64,000 nt of DNA from Haemaphysalis longicornis (GCA_013339765.2 CM023448.1:193728409-193792408); one strand, 5' to 3'; shown: positions 24,301 through 34,800, counted from the stretch's first letter. Notes: generated by a model from the sequence alone, not told the origin. Made by a program: numbers and translations.

Positions 24301-26683
24301 AAATAATGTTGTCTTGTTTAGTCGTGAACCCGTGTCAGCCTATCTTAGACAGGAGGGCACGCTGGCGATAAAATGCAAGCGCACGCGGCTAAGGTCAGTT
24401 GCCGCTGTGCCTAGTGGGAGGATAACTACGTGGAGGATAAGATAACGCCACCTCTCCTGCCTGCCATAAGCAAGGGGGGGGGGGCTTCCGACAGCCAAGC
24501 AGTGCTAGTAATAATCTCGGTAGATATGCCTTGTGCAGTAATATGCTTTGCGACTGCATTTCTTAAACCCCCACCCCACCTCCTTTCGTAACGTGCTCTT
24601 TACGTGCAGGCAAAAACAGATAACCATTCGGACGTTTCCTATCCAAATAAGCACGGCGAAATTGCGCATCAATCCTTTTTCTAAACATGGCGTTATGCTG
24701 TCGATCATGCGGATAATATACGGGGCTATTTTTTTGGCCTTTCCGTGGTGTGTTGGGGCAGATTTCGCCTCAACGAATTTCCGCTTCAACGAAATTTTTC
24801 ACGCGTCCCGTCAATTTCGTTGTATCGGGATTCGACTGTACACAAATGACGTGCTGTGCCAATTCCATAAACAAAGAATTGGCAGTCTCGTCCGCCAATG
24901 CAATGCCGTCTCCACGAGCTGCACTGCCCAACTTTCTCAACGGAAGCGCCGATCAGGGATCGGAGATATTGAGTGGCGAGAAGGGGGAAAAGGCAGCAAA
25001 TGCACATCGTATGGCGCAGTGTGCCTCTGGCTACAGAGGATGACCGCATTGTGGCAACCCCTCGCTTTGTTTTTTAACAGGGAGGGGGGGGGGGGGGGGG
25101 GGTTATCTTAGGTTTGTAAGAACAGAGCTTCCATGAGTGGCTTGCCATGGAGTATGGTGGGACTGGAGGGTGATGAGAGCCGTCTTAGCATGATAATAAA
25201 TGGAGTTTTTGCGCCTGTAAAACGGCTTGTCCTGCGAAGAGAACTTTTGCGCTTTTTCTTTTTGTCGGCCCACTGTTTACAATACTTGTGCTGCTCACAC
25301 AAAAGACCAAAGCACAGGAACATCTGACAGCAGGCAAGTTTCACTTTCCAAGAGTGTCTTGCTCTTTGTTGCTACTGTCACCATGACAATATGTTCTTGA
25401 GCAAACGTGACTTTATAACACTGATGGCAGCTAAAATTGTCCGGGTTGTAGTCTGAAATGAACAGGAAAGGTGTTGCCTGGCAAACAAAAGTGTACATGA
25501 GAATATTTTATGAACACAGTAAGTTTTTATGAATACAGTAAGTAGTGAAGGCTATAGGTTACCAAACCAGGAGGAAAGTTGTATTTGACAATTGTATAGA
25601 ATGTGCTCTGGGCAAAAATGTGTGGTTTGGGATGCATTGGTCATTCATTTCGGCTGCAGTAGTAGACCACTGTTGGAAGTGTGAGAGGGGTGCGGAGTGG
25701 CCTAAGCGTGTGCCGTCTGGTGGGTGCAGGATCGGCCACCGCCGCAGTGGGGACCCAAGGGGATGATGGCCCCAGGAGGAGCCCGGCCGCCCTCCATGAT
25801 GGGGGGACCACCGCCCCCCATGGGTGGCACAGGCATGGGATGGCAGCCTTCTCAGGTGCGTGCTCTCCGTGGAATTCGAAGCTGCTTCCAATCCCACCAG
25901 CCTTCCTGAAGAGGCAGCTAAATTGCGTGCCGTTTCTGGTTTTTTGCAGGGAGGAATGCCCCCCTTGACTGGAGTGCCCCCACCACCACCTATGATGGGA
26001 CCGCCACCATCGGGCCTGCCCCCATGGATGGCAGGGCCTCCACAGGGGCCCGGAGGTGAGCCGTTATGTCCCTACCCTCTTGCTTAGTCATTTGTGTGGG
26101 TGCTGTGTCCAGAGTAATCTGTCTGATGGTTTACCCATCCTGAGCAGATGGCATTGTGGTATTCGTATCAGCCATTCACAGTGTTCTGCAGTGGTGAGAT
26201 TGTGTTTTTTTTTTTTTGTGTGTGTGTGTGTGTCATTGCTGGAGCGACGTAGCACCGTTGTCTTTCTACGAGTGGGCACAGCACTGGCAGTTACCATGTG
26301 GCTTGGGGCAAGGTGGGATAACTGTGTTGCAGAGGAAACCAAGCCAGAGGGGGGTCGTAGCCGGCTGAAGCCTTAGTGTGGCTGGCGTTGCAGGTCCGTG
26401 GCAGCCACCCCTTGCGGGAGTGCCCCCCCCACCCCAGATGTTTCCCTGGGCTGGCCCCTTCATGAACATGGGCCTGCCCCCGCCACCACCGCCGCCCGCA
26501 GTTGTGGGCGCCGTCAGTGCAGCGAGCACGGACAGCACGGCTCCGGGTAGCAGCAGCAGCAGCAGCAGCAGCGCAGGTGCTGCCGTCACCTCGACCGCTT
26601 CCACAAGCATGGTGGACCTGAACACGCTGGCCGCCCTGCCTGGGCTCCTGGCGGCGCCGCCCCCGCCACCACCCCCGAGCTAA
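82..26683 (+). CDS. SF1: Splicing factor 1 (branchpoint-binding protein), complete, nine exons
   Basis: Joined exons 82-319, 1697-1772, 14146-14298, 17121-17394, 18657-19031, 20438-20611, 25730-25855, 25950-26055 and 26394-26683 give 1812 nt (603 aa plus stop) with every phase matching. SF1 recognises the intron branchpoint with U2AF in the early spliceosome (nucleus). Visible parts: basic U2AF ligand motif RRRKRRSRW (Trp49); GMPTVLP at 61-67; helix-rich QLQIEELSRRLRTEDLGIP; SPSP at 106-109, the known KIS kinase site, split by intron 2; KH domain with the GPRG loop (VGLLIGPRGNTLKSLEKE) followed by QUA2; two CCHC knuckles at 291-304 and 316-329; a Gly-rich linker; the conserved YMSLMAELGE block at the start of exon 6; and a Pro-rich, poly-Ser tail ending in PPPPPPPS. 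The start is the ATG at 82; an in-frame GTG lies upstream but ATG is preferred. A match to metazoan SF1 is very clear; only UTR limits are uncertain. Confidence 0.95.
320..1696 (+). other. SF1 intron 1
   Basis: Begins GTAAGT and ends in a pyrimidine-rich tract plus CAG (ccccgtctcttccag). The 3' half (1390-1680) is GC-rich. I see no gene or named repeat inside; the open frames here lack any recognisable domain. Confidence 0.8.
1697..1772 (+). CDS. SF1: SF1 exon 2
   Basis: Completes a Leu codon and encodes QLQIEELSRRLRTEDLGIP followed by FNPEE, the helix before the SPSP motif. Starts phase 1 after TTCCAG and ends phase 2 at the donor GTTTGG (1773), a weak donor that still fixes the R-S-P-S-P junction with exon 3. 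Confidence 0.92.
2690..3110 (+). repeat. Dispersed repeat, copy 1 of an inverted pair
   Basis: Shares extended similarity with the reverse complement of 4045-4510, for example the blocks around gaatgccttgtcgtaagg and attctggtctgtgctcttca. The ends are not defined, and no family could be assigned. Confidence 0.6.
4045..4510 (-). repeat. Dispersed repeat, copy 2 of an inverted pair
   Basis: On the minus strand this reads like 2690-3110, with common blocks such as gaatgccttgtcataaag and attccggtctgtgctgttca. Divergence is visible but modest. The minus frames show no intact transposase. It is probably an old mobile element of unassigned family. Confidence 0.6.
6922..7023. repeat. Fold-back hairpin around a perfect 20-bp palindrome
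   Basis: The centre 6968-6987 is a perfect palindrome (gggacgaagc then gcttcgtccc). Outside it, the left arm from atgatgggtacagcgcaaaa pairs with the right arm ending tcttttgcactgtaccatcat, apart from an extra stretch near 6948-6955. Together the two arms cover about 100 bp. Confidence 0.75.
7131..7342 (+). repeat. tRNA-derived SINE (tick Ruka-like), 5'-truncated
   Basis: Carries the B-box-like ggttcgattcccggccgtgg, then the conserved body (gatggaggcgaaaagtgaaa, ccaggtggtcaaaattaatc, ggagccctccattacgg) and a tail ending attatcaaccaaatcaaa. The same body recurs at four other places in the window, which identifies it as an interspersed repeat rather than a tRNA gene. Confidence 0.8.
8087..9740 (+). 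pseudogene. Decayed hAT-type transposase
   Basis: Fragments of one transposase-like protein lie in order but in different frames: DETPIPEQCCQQLDVL (near 8180), then FYRDGPYVMKRLKRQF and LLDIGECSLHKVHNALG (8371-8500), EVLIKNVLGQFLRREVYQEK (8883-8942), SWKEHVETGADTEAA (8970-9020), DRMDKFWQKIWG, and finally ALLSLSRGNTNVERGF (9378-9430), which resembles the C-terminal dimerisation block of hAT transposases. Stops and frameshifts separate them, so it is dead. The sequence after 9470 keeps weak similarity to a transposase C-terminus. Terminal repeats were not found. It sits in SF1 intron 2 in the sense orientation. Confidence 0.7.
14146..14298 (+). CDS. SF1: SF1 exon 3
   Basis: After a TTTCTAG acceptor it completes Arg and encodes SPSPEPIYNSAGKRLNTREY and on to TINPDYKPPSDY, the region leading into the KH domain. 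Ends phase 2 before GTAAGC (14299). Confidence 0.93.
14419..14932. mobile_element. MITE with about 28-bp terminal inverted repeats, TTAAAGG ends
   Basis: The left end TTAAAGGAGCCATGAAGACA and the reverse complement of the right end (TTAAAGGAGCCATGAAGAGA) match almost perfectly and continue into AAATACAA. Length is 514 bp with no ORF. The termini overlap TTAA, which may be the target duplication. A related right end occurs at 49230-49377. Confidence 0.85.
14933..17120 (+). other. Rest of SF1 intron 3
   Basis: Contains an (ATC)n tract near 15795-15815 and the fold-back element at 16384-16506. The last 300 bp before exon 4 are very AT-rich (16900-17100). No gene is recognised. Confidence 0.7.
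16384..16506. repeat. Fold-back hairpin, about 53-bp arms, 15-bp loop
   Basis: The left arm (16384-16436, starting caacaattaaaaattggca) is nearly the reverse complement of the right arm (16452-16506, ending ccagtttttaattgttg). The inner part, aagaatgtttataaaaacca against ttttataaacattctt, pairs perfectly. The loop is about 16437-16451. Confidence 0.85.
17121..17394 (+). CDS. SF1: SF1 exon 4 (KH domain)
   Basis: Encodes KPPLIRVSEKVMIPQEEHPD, then INFVGLLIGPRGNTLKSLEK and the GKGSVKEGKVGRKDGQ and LPGEDEPLHA blocks: the KH fold that binds the branchpoint. Starts phase 2 after ACTCGCAG and ends phase 0 at GTGGGT (17395). Confidence 0.95.
17482..17716 (+). repeat. tRNA-derived SINE (tick Ruka-like)
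   Basis: Has the tRNA-like head with B box cgggttcgattcccggccgc, the body gatggaggcgaaaagcaaaa and ccaggtggtcaaaattaatc, and ends caatcaatc. High similarity to the copies at 28471, 48889 and 52504. Confidence 0.85.
17717..17833 (+). repeat. Diverged partial SINE in tandem with the preceding copy
   Basis: Repeats the opening ctgttgaggatg of the preceding SINE, then a degenerate version of its body (tcagatggaggtgaaggccc, cccaggtggcctgaattaat). It looks like an older copy of the same family. Confidence 0.55.
18657..19031 (+). CDS. SF1: SF1 exon 5 (two zinc knuckles, Gly-rich linker)
   Basis: Residues 248-372. It holds the QUA2-side block NDLRRMQLRELALLNGTLRE and two complete CCHC knuckles, CSNCGAPGHKAWQC and CACCGGTGHIARDC. 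A stretch of about 12 glycines and a YRGGYGGGEGGG-type segment follow, ending KIDEE. Phase 0 at both ends (donor GTGCGT). Confidence 0.95.
19032..20437 (+). other. SF1 intron 5
   Basis: 1.4 kb from GTGCGT to TTTGCAG. No recognised gene or repeat; small open frames have no domain. Confidence 0.8.
20438..20611 (+). CDS. SF1: SF1 exon 6
   Basis: Starts with the conserved YMSLMAELGEGPPPP block and ends NAPLSM in phase 0 before GTGAGC. Ser/Gly/Pro-rich and low complexity after the first 12 residues. Confidence 0.93.
21164..22230. mobile_element. Pogo/Tc1-like outer element with TACAGTC ends, split by an insertion
   Basis: The left end TACAGTCGAGCCCACTTAT matches the reverse complement of the right end, TACAGTCGATCCCACTTAT. 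Almost all of the interior between 21180 and 22122 belongs to another element. What remains is about 18 bp on the left and 110 bp on the right, the latter including the cgttataactgcagtcgtta motif. Confidence 0.7.
21180..22122 (-). mobile_element. Inner DNA element with pogo-like transposase remnant
   Basis: The ends tatcgtatttactcgattct and the reverse complement of the right end (taccatgtttactcgattgt) form inverted repeats, similar to the element at 47560-48424. On the minus strand, 21660-21360 reads EISNSAAARKLNASTIRTWR and, after a frame change, ELEKRVADFVTKQRNRPW and INVAQQMGIPRTKFKASQVG. This resembles the paired helix-turn-helix DNA-binding region of pogo/Tigger (CENP-B-like) transposases. 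It is frameshifted and lacks a catalytic domain. Confidence 0.7.
23771..24840. mobile_element. Non-autonomous DNA element, TACAGTC ends, about 1.07 kb
   Basis: The left end TACAGTCTAATCCCGCTACA matches the reverse complement of the right end, TACAGTCGAATCCCGATACA. The subterminal parts repeat the unit caacgaaatttccgc several times near both ends. No transposase is visible. Confidence 0.8.
25730..25855 (+). CDS. SF1: SF1 exon 7
   Basis: Encodes DRPPPQWGPKGMMAPGGARP to GWQPSQ: Pro/Met/Gly-rich tail. Phase 0 at both ends (acceptor GGGTGCAG, donor GTGCGT). Confidence 0.92.
25950..26055 (+). CDS. SF1: SF1 exon 8
   Basis: Encodes GGMPPLTGVPPPPPMMGPPP and then SGLPPWMAGPPQGPG. Ends phase 1 before GTGAGC. 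It is separated from exon 7 by only 94 bp of intron. Confidence 0.92.
26056..26393 (+). other. SF1 intron 8
   Basis: 338 bp, GTGAGC to GCGTTGCAG. Contains a T-run followed by (GT)n at about 26205-26232. Nothing else is seen. Confidence 0.8.
26394..26683 (+). CDS. SF1: SF1 exon 9 (C-terminus)
   Basis: Encodes GPWQPPLAGVPPPPQMFPWA onward, a poly-Ser run from an (AGC)8 microsatellite (26549-26572), the segment MVDLNTLAALPGLLAAPP, and a final PPPPPPPS before TAA (26681-26683). Confidence 0.92.
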
Positions 26684-28470
26684 GCAGTGCCCACGCACCT
26701 CGAGTTCCAGCACAGCCTCACCTTCATTCGTGACCCCATCGGCATCTGGGAGGGCTTGGCTGGCGTGACGGGCACCCTGTGCAACTTTCTTTTCCACTGG
26801 TTGGAGCCATCATCTTCAGGCATGCAACATTGAAAGGATAACCGAGCTTTGGCCATGGGCTGCACAGTGTCGGGCTTTCTGGGTCTGTGGCTAGGGGACA
26901 GGCTGCAGTGTTCAGGTGCCGTGGCCATCTGCCAAGCAGGAGCTGTCTTCTTGTAGCAGCCACGGTGCGAACAAAGCTTTCAGAAACGTAGCTGAGCCTT
27001 GAGTTTATGTGGTGCTGACGCATGGAGGACCCTTGTTGCTGTTCATTTTGTGCGTAGGCATGTTTTTTTTTTTTTTTTCCCAGTGCATTTTGGAAGAATG
27101 TCGTGTAAATTAGTTTTATTGTGTTACATTGGACCTGTGAATCTTCTGCATAACAGTTGAGGTGAAAGCGAACTTCGGAGCTTTCTCAAATGATTTCTTG
27201 GTCTGATCATTGTGGGCGCTAAGCTGTGGATAACAGTTTCCCTGGCCTCTGCCATGTTCCCGAGGTCTGTCCTGCAAGCATTTTGTGTTTTATGCGCACA
27301 AGCTCCATTCACTCCTTTGCTTGCTTTCAAGACCTTGGGCATTGCTTTTGTTGGCATTCAAACATTTTCACATGCTTACAGATATGCACCGGTGGTTAGT
27401 ACTATGTCCTGTAGTGAATCTCTTCTGCATTCTTTCATTAGCCTTTTACCCTGAACTGAGGCTGGATGAGTGTTGAGAGCTATGTTGTGCCTGTAAGCAT
27501 GGATTGTCATTGGCATGTGCTGGAAAAACTGTGTGCAAAACGGGGTTGTTATCAAGGCACTCCTACAGGCGTGTATTTTCTGTTATCCTTTTTTTTTTTT
27601 CCTTGTTATGCTTGATGGCTCTGATGTGCTAGAACCTGCAGTGGTATTCACTGCAACAAAATTATTTCTGAATGGAATATTTCAGCTTTTCTTGTGTCAA
27701 ATGGATTACAAAAATTCTATTTCTACACTGCAGGTGAAAGCGAAATTCTTCTGGGTAATTTTGCAGGCTTGAATAACTTTGGTTCATTGCTATGTACATG
27801 TCACAAGCAGCATTAAACACCACCATCTTATCTTTTGCCTGTGTGTTTTCACTAAGCAAATGGGCTCTGCCGAACTGCAGGGTGAAATACGGAATGGAAA
27901 GAATTTCTGTAACATAAGTGCTGCTTCAACAGGGGGCCCCTGGTTATAGTGGTTGATGCAAATGAGTGGTTTGTTCAATTTGTAGCTTTAAGTGCGCAAA
28001 GGCTAGTACGAGGATGAATTGTCACACATTTAACTGTGGAACTTGTATTGAGCTAACTTTAGGGGTAGGACCAAGGAAGCTTCTCGTGATAAAAATAAGT
28101 GCAAAACACTGTTAAGAAGACCAAAGCTAGTTTAACACATTGAGAATTGTAGCACTTATTTCTTGTCACTTGCATTGTCCCACTAATTCTTCACATTTTA
28201 GCACACTGGAGAAATTGCGGTTGCACTCTTGTGTCCTGATGGCATTTAACGAGACAGTGTAAGCTGGCCACGTAGATACTTTCTGGCTGTGTGTATGCAT
28301 ACCATAGGCAGTGTGGATTGTCCCGAGCACTCGTGCAGTGGGTCACCTAGATACTGAAGTGTGAACAGCGCACGTTTGGCCGAAGGAGGGGTGTGCACAA
28401 CACAGGCGCCGACTTCCAACTGATCCATTACGTTCTGTACGCCTTTTCTTTGCCCTTTGTACAAATGAGT
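26684..28470 (+). other. SF1 3' UTR and downstream sequence
   Basis: No open frame of interest. There are T-runs near 27062 and 27590. The best polyadenylation-type hexamer I see is ATTAAA at 27812-27817, so the 3' UTR may be about 1.1 kb. This is a guess without transcript data. Confidence 0.5.
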
Positions 28471-28690
28471 GATTGATTGATTGTAAGGTTTAACGTGCCG
28501 ACGCAACGCAGGCGATGGGGCGTGCCGTAGTGGAGGGCTCCGGATTAATTTTGACCACCTGAAGATCTTTTAACGTGTGCCGAAATCTCCTACACACGGG
28601 CGTTTTTCGCTTTTCGCCTCCATCAGAAAAGCGGCGGCGGCGGCAGCTGGGAATCGAACTCGCGTTCTCGTGCTCAGCTGCAGCAGCACA
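28471..28690 (-). repeat. tRNA-derived SINE (tick Ruka-like), minus orientation
   Basis: Reads on the minus strand: head with ggttcgattcc-like B box (as ggaatcgaac reversed near 28650), body gatggaggcgaaaagcgaaa, then ggagccctccactacgg and a tail of CAATC repeats (tgattgattgattg at 28471 on the plus strand). Confidence 0.85.
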
Positions 28691-30720
28691 CCTTTGTAGA
28701 AATGCGTGTTGTTCACACTTAAGTGTCTAGTCACCAACTAACCTAACATGGCAGCCTGTTGGGTCATGTTTGAGCACATGCCCTCTCTTTTGACCTTCTG
28801 CTGACGCAGACCACACGTTACGGTGTGGAGGCACTGTTTGGGAAAGCATGCAGGTTATCTGTGATTCTTGACGAGTTTTTAATGCGATGGCGTTATTAGG
28901 CTGATTTTTCTGTGGGTGCTAGTTGTCCGCTGTCAGCTGTGCTCATCAAGCGTCCACGGAAGTACGCTGTCCCTGCCAAGTGGACAGTTGCAGCCAGATA
29001 CGAGGGCTCGCCTGAATCTCGAATACAGTGCGGCGGCGACTGGTGTGTGCAGAGGAGGACAGTGATACTGCGGGGGAGGTGGAATAAAGAATACGCGATT
29101 TCAGCAGGCACCACACACGCCTGCGCAGTGAAGTTTGTTCTGCACCCTGTTGGTAGCTGCATGGTCAGCGTACACCGTTGCTATCCGCTCTTGCAACTTA
29201 CGCCATGGCACGAAAGGGCCTCTGTTACCAGAACTGATGCCAACGCCAACGTTGTGTTGCGTAAGTAACATGGGGGCAAAAGATCAATGCCAGGCTCTAA
29301 AACCTAGGAAGGTCTAAATTAAAACGAGAAATAAATCGAGCATAAGGCATGTAATTACACAAAATTTTAAATTTTTTTTTTTTCATGGCCTAGTCACCAC
29401 CGCAACCTCTGTCGGGGAAAAGGTGGATTGAGAAAGATGGATCGAGAGAAAATCGAGAAAGGTGAACACCATTTCATATACATAACAAAAATGAATAAAT
29501 TGAACATTAATGCACAAAAACTCTTTCCACTGAAGCACATTTTCTTGGGTGCACTGCTGCTTCAGCAGGGTACTCCAGGGAAATTGTCAAAACATTTGCT
29601 CAAAGAAAGTTTTACTGTGATCTTTCAGAAACAGCTTTCACGAAAATTGGTGAGTGCGAGGCCTGCGGAGACCCGTGCAGGATAACTGGTTTATGTAAGA
29701 GACTGGTGGTGGTGCTACACCACAAGAGAACACCACATCCACTAAAAATGCACAGGATTATAAATTGCTTCTGTAGTAAGCTTAGAAGTTCAATAATGTA
29801 TAGCAACAGGCACCAAGAGGGTTTTATTGCTCATAGTAGATTCAGAGTAAAAGTTCTCCGTGTGTACTTGCACTCGAAGAGCATCTTCTGAGGCTGGCAC
29901 ACACTTTCCCACCTTCAGCCCCCTCTTTCCCTTTAAACCTGGCCTCGATGATGATCATGCTCCTTGCACAATCCCGTGCCGACAAACACGGCAGTGACGA
30001 CAACACACCCAACTTCTTGGCCAATCTCGTGTCGTGAAAGACAACACACATCAATGATGGGGACTGACTAACTGTGACTGACGCAAATGTAAAGGGCTGA
30101 AACTTCCTACCAACCAACGTTGATGTGCTTGCTCTTGCCTCATTACCTCCTGCTCTTTACCGTGCCATTTCCTGTGGATAGAAAACAAGAGCAAAGACGC
30201 ACAAAGTGCACAGAAAAAAGCAGCCTGGGAAAAAAATTCCTCGAGGCACGTAACTTGGCTTACGTGCTTTGACGGTGAAAGCCCGGCGAAACTTAAGGGG
30301 GCCGCGAGGACAAACTACAACTTTGTTCAGTTTGAAAGAACTAGCCTTTGGTAACTCGCTCGGCACCATTTCACCCACGAAAGAAAACCCAAGAAACGTT
30401 GAAAAACTGCCCGATTTCGTGATACAATGGCATGTCATGGGTAGAAGTGGCACAATATGGGCCAGCACTAAAAACTTGGTTTCAGTGAGTGAACTGCACA
30501 TTAGCATTCAAGTGATGCAATAAAACGGAACCACAGGTTACACTGCAATCGCCCAGTCATGTTTGTTGGCGGCAGCTTTGGTCGGTGGCTGCCAATCGTG
30601 CAAACAAGATTCTGTGACCTAGAGACCGCCAGAAATGCTTCATGTGTTTTCTTTACTATGTAAATTATTTGAAGTTTGTGATACAATTGGTATCATTGTT
30701 ATCGGTGCAAAGCAGCCTTT
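28691..30720. other. Intergenic, no gene recognised
   Basis: A 118-codon open frame at 28912-29268 on the plus strand has no recognisable domain. A T-run lies near 29371. I can name no gene or repeat family here. Confidence 0.6.
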
Positions 30721-30990
30721 TTAAAGGGGCCATGCAGACAAAATTGCAAGCTTGGTTGATTGCCTCGTTAGAATAACACTGCCACCACTTTTAACACAAA
30801 CATCACTCAAATGGGCTCTATAAATATGAAAAAAAGGCAATGGTCGTGCGAGCCACTAGCTCATTGCGTGCATAGAACCTATGACCACGACCGGATTTAT
30901 CGAGCGACCTGCCCATCGCAGCAGGCGACAATGGGAGCCAGCATGCCAAAAAATTGCCATGTAGGGACGGCACACTTTATCAGGTGGGGC
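30721..30990. mobile_element. Partial TTAAAGG-type MITE
   Basis: The left end TTAAAGGGGCCATGCAGACA resembles the end of the 14419-14932 element (TTAAAGGAGCCATGAAGACA). No matching right end is seen before the next element starts at 30996. Confidence 0.5.
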
Positions 30991-30995
30991 TAAGT

Positions 30996-31801
30996 TTAAA
31001 GGGACTCTGCAACACTTATCGACTACTCGGAATGTATTTTGGGGTAAAGTCTATTGCCCCAGCAATCTCCTCCCGCGAGAATTATGAAAATCCGTTCACT
31101 ATCACCGAAGCTACGCGCGATGAAAAATCGCGCATAATTATTCCCTCTCAACTTGACGGCGGACAACGCGGCGAAAGCTGCGCGCTCTCTCCCGGAGAGG
31201 GGTGCGACTTACGGCGTTTTTTTCGGCGCCCTTCGATATATCACATGCCGGGGAGTTTTCTCGTTTTCTTCGCAACGTGGAGGGGTCTATTTCCGGTCTG
31301 GTGACACAAAAAAGCAGGCATGGCTGCCTGCTCGCAAGCGCGCGCTCAAGCTGGTCGGGCGTTTTTGAAGCAATAAACGTTCGTTGTCGAGTGGCCTCAT
31401 TGGAAGGGGAGTATTGAGTTCGTCACTCAAACTCCGCACGCGCTCAAAACACAAAAGAAACACCAAAAATATGCGTACAGGTTCAGGCATAGAAGAGGTT
31501 GGTACACAGCGCCGACGACGGCGGATCGTCACAGGAAATGCGAGAAATAAGCCGTGAAGTTGACCAGCGGCAGCCAATAGGACAGCCATGGCCCAAATGA
31601 CGTCGTTTAGGCCGTGCCAGGGGTGCATAATGACGAGAATTGAAGAGAGTGCGGTTGGTTTTTCCGTGTCTTTCACAGCGATTTGCGTGCTTACCGCTTC
31701 ACGTGCACGTGTGATATTTGGATCGGGTATTCCTGGCAGTGTAATCTAAACGTTGCGCAGGTTTACTTGCACTGCACAAAGAGTGTTGCAGGGTCCCTTG
31801 A
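30996..31801. mobile_element. MITE, TTAAAGGGACTCTGCAACAC ends
   Basis: The left end TTAAAGGGACTCTGCAACAC pairs with the right end gtgttgcagggtcccttga (about 31783-31801), with a few mismatches. The interior (about 0.8 kb) has no transposase. Confidence 0.65.
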
Positions 31802-34800
31802 CAGCTTCGCTTCACTCTCAGTGGGGCCTGCGACTGCTTACATGAAAAGTAGAAGTCGTACAAATCAATGCCGATCAATGCCATCACTAGCTAGAATACT
31901 GGCCAGCAACGGGAATTCACGGTTACATCTAGACCCATTTTTAGCTATGCAAATACCAACGTACACAAGTAAACCAGACTGCTACCACATCCGTCTACTC
32001 AACTAGAATTCTTTATTTTTGAGAATTTTCGTTATTCATCGCTGCCTCGCTTGCTTCCAGTTTATCGTGATGCAAACAGCGGCTGCAGCAGCTGCTGTTT
32101 ACATTATAGAATTGCTGCGAGGGAAATGAGGAATGGAAATGTGTTGTTTGATTAGTGATTTCTCACCAATTAAGGCACCTTTCAGCATTGAATCAATGGT
32201 AAAATGACCGTGGGAAGGTCAGACCTTCGTTTGAAATCAACTTCCTGGTTGTCTTCAGTGTCCCTCTAAGGCTTTTGCCTTAAAATAAATGAGGGGGGGG
32301 TTGCAGTGCAATTTTGCCACCTGCTTCGTTCCGATGTTACTATGGACACTTCACATTCGAATGCAGCGGTGGCTTGGCTCTTGGTAATGGTCCCTGTTAT
32401 TACATAGGACAGGGTATTCACATTCCTTGAACTTAATGAAAGACTGCGATGACAAGTGCTTGTACAAATGCTGGTTGTACTGACAGCTAATGACAGCACC
32501 AGCCACCAGGATGTGCTGCTGCTCAGGAGGCAAACTTCAGTGCATTTTAAGAGCTCAGGGCCTATAGGTGAAAATTGTTTTGTGATTTTTGATAAATGCG
32601 CAGGTCAGTGCAAATGACTGATTTTGGCGTTAAGCAAACTAAATAAAATGTGACTTTCAGGCAAGCAAATGAGTGACTTGCTTAAAAAAGTTTTCAGAAA
32701 AGGCCCATTTCTTCTTGTAATATGCTCCTCAATTTTAGCTTAAATAAACAGCGGAGCCGTTGTTACTAGCCCTAAGTTCACCATTGCAGGAAAAAATACC
32801 AAGAAAATGCCCAGCGCTCGTGAGGGTGTGCCTCGCGGAGACCGCCAGGCGTCCTTGGCATGTGCATTGGCTTTAGCGCATGCACGCACGCACGCACAGA
32901 GAGAGAGAGCACTCTATGGAGAGAGGAAATGCCCAGCGCTCGTGAGCGCGTGCCTCGCGACCACCCAGTCGCCGGCTCGCGCAGTGCTTTACTTAAAAAA
33001 AAAAAAAAAAAAAAAACCCTCCATCGTTACTGCTAAAGATGAAAAGACACCCTTCTTGGGAGAGGTCACTTCATTCTCTAGAAGCCATTATGGCTGATTG
33101 GAGACATGGCTACGACTGTGTCAATCCCTCCCGAGACGACTTGCAGGTCCCGTCACCAGTGCCTCGAGTCGGTGACGAAGAGCTGGTGAAGGTGGAAATC
33201 TACAATGCTCAAGATGACTTTGCATTATTCACCGCTCGCGCGATGAAGACAACGACCTCTTCGGTGCATATGACGACGATTACTAGCACCGCAAATGTGC
33301 AAATAAACAATCACCGTGAAACTCCACTAGTATGCGTCCAGCAATGCTTACCTATCACAGCTTCGCCATTCAAGTCATGTGCGAGTGCAAGCTTCCCTGA
33401 ATTTTGAAGTATGCTATTACAATTTCTGGATTTAAATCTTTCAGACCTATTATCCAAGGCTAAATTTTCAACAGGTTGTTATGGCTTTATCCTTTATAGG
33501 ATGAGAATCATATCCATACAGTTAAAATATAACGGATGTTCCCTTGTACACATTACCCTATCTTTCTGGGGCCCTAAAGTATTGGGTGAATTCTAACAAA
33601 AAGAATGTGTCCTAAAACAGTCCGCAATAAAAAGAAATAAAAAAAAAAATGAAGGAATTCTCCTAAGATGTGGCACAAATGGTTGGGAAACATCAGAATT
33701 CCAGATAACTAAACAATTCTTTTTCCTACACCCACAATAAATGCAGCTGCTTGGGGCAGTTTTTTAAATTTTCAGTCCTTTCACTTTTATGGCGGAGCAC
33801 AATTAGGAAGCAGTGGAAAGTCGTCTGCACCAAACGTGTTGAAACACGCAATGCTCTAAGAGATGTTCGGATGCATGATGTGCAAAATGTGGTTTGAGCA
33901 CAATAAACTTGATAAAAAAAAAAAAAAAGAAGTCAAATGTATTGGTAGGGGAAATAAGAGAAACTAAAGCTATCGTGGTTCACATGCTACAATGTTAAAA
34001 AGATTGAAGTTGGAAGTTTTTGAGATTTTAGTATTGTTGATGCGTTAATTTTTTTTTTTTAATTATGCTGCCGAGGTTCATACCTTGCCTGCCACAAAGT
34101 TCATTAAAATCATTTCAGTAGCCAGCCAGAACTTGTGCATTCACATATGCCTTGTCTGGTCTCGGGCATAGGTGCCAGTCAAGACGAGCACCGCAGCTGC
34201 AAATGCTATCCTTTGGCGCAGCATGCAACAACATGAAATTGTTTGGGCAAATCCTTCACTGTACTAACTGCCAAAGGAAAAGGTGCTCAAATACACAATG
34301 TCTTCTTTTGTTTGATCTATGTAAGGCCAGATCTGGCACACTTGGTACACAATTGAGCACAAGAATGATTTTGATTCCAAACAGTACAAAAAACATTTTT
34401 AATCAAATTTTCAATTACCACAGTGTAAACAGTGGTACACAAAATACCCACTGTGCAGGTAGGGGTATAACATATTGAGTGGTATATGCTTTGGCTAGAT
34501 ATGGTTGAGAGCTCCTTTGCTCCTACCACAGTTGTGGTTTAGTATTTGGGAGTCGTCGTGTACATGGGAAAACACAAATATGGCATGCTTCAAACTGAAT
34601 GCTTTGACCAGAGGTGAAATATTGCTGCACAATTTCTGGAGTACACGTGCCAGACAAAAATGCCGGACATCACTACTCCGACACATTGTTCGCTGTCGAC
34701 TAGGCTAAATAGAGATGGCATGTCAAATAAGACGTTAGATTTCGCACATTGTGTCTGGTCCCATCAGGGGAAAAAAAAAAGTTATTTCAGTCAGTCTAAA

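Larger units (their letters stand above)
20612..25729 (+). other. SF1 intron 6
   Basis: 5.1 kb. Contains a nested pair of DNA elements (21164-22230) and a TACAGTC-ended element (23771-24840). It also has a G-run at 25082-25102 and a shorter one near 24475. Stretches 22231-23770 and 24841-25729 show nothing else I can name. Confidence 0.75.

Noticed and set aside
28912..29268. 118-codon plus-strand open frame
   Set aside because: No domain, no splice context and no similarity I can recognise. Treated as chance.
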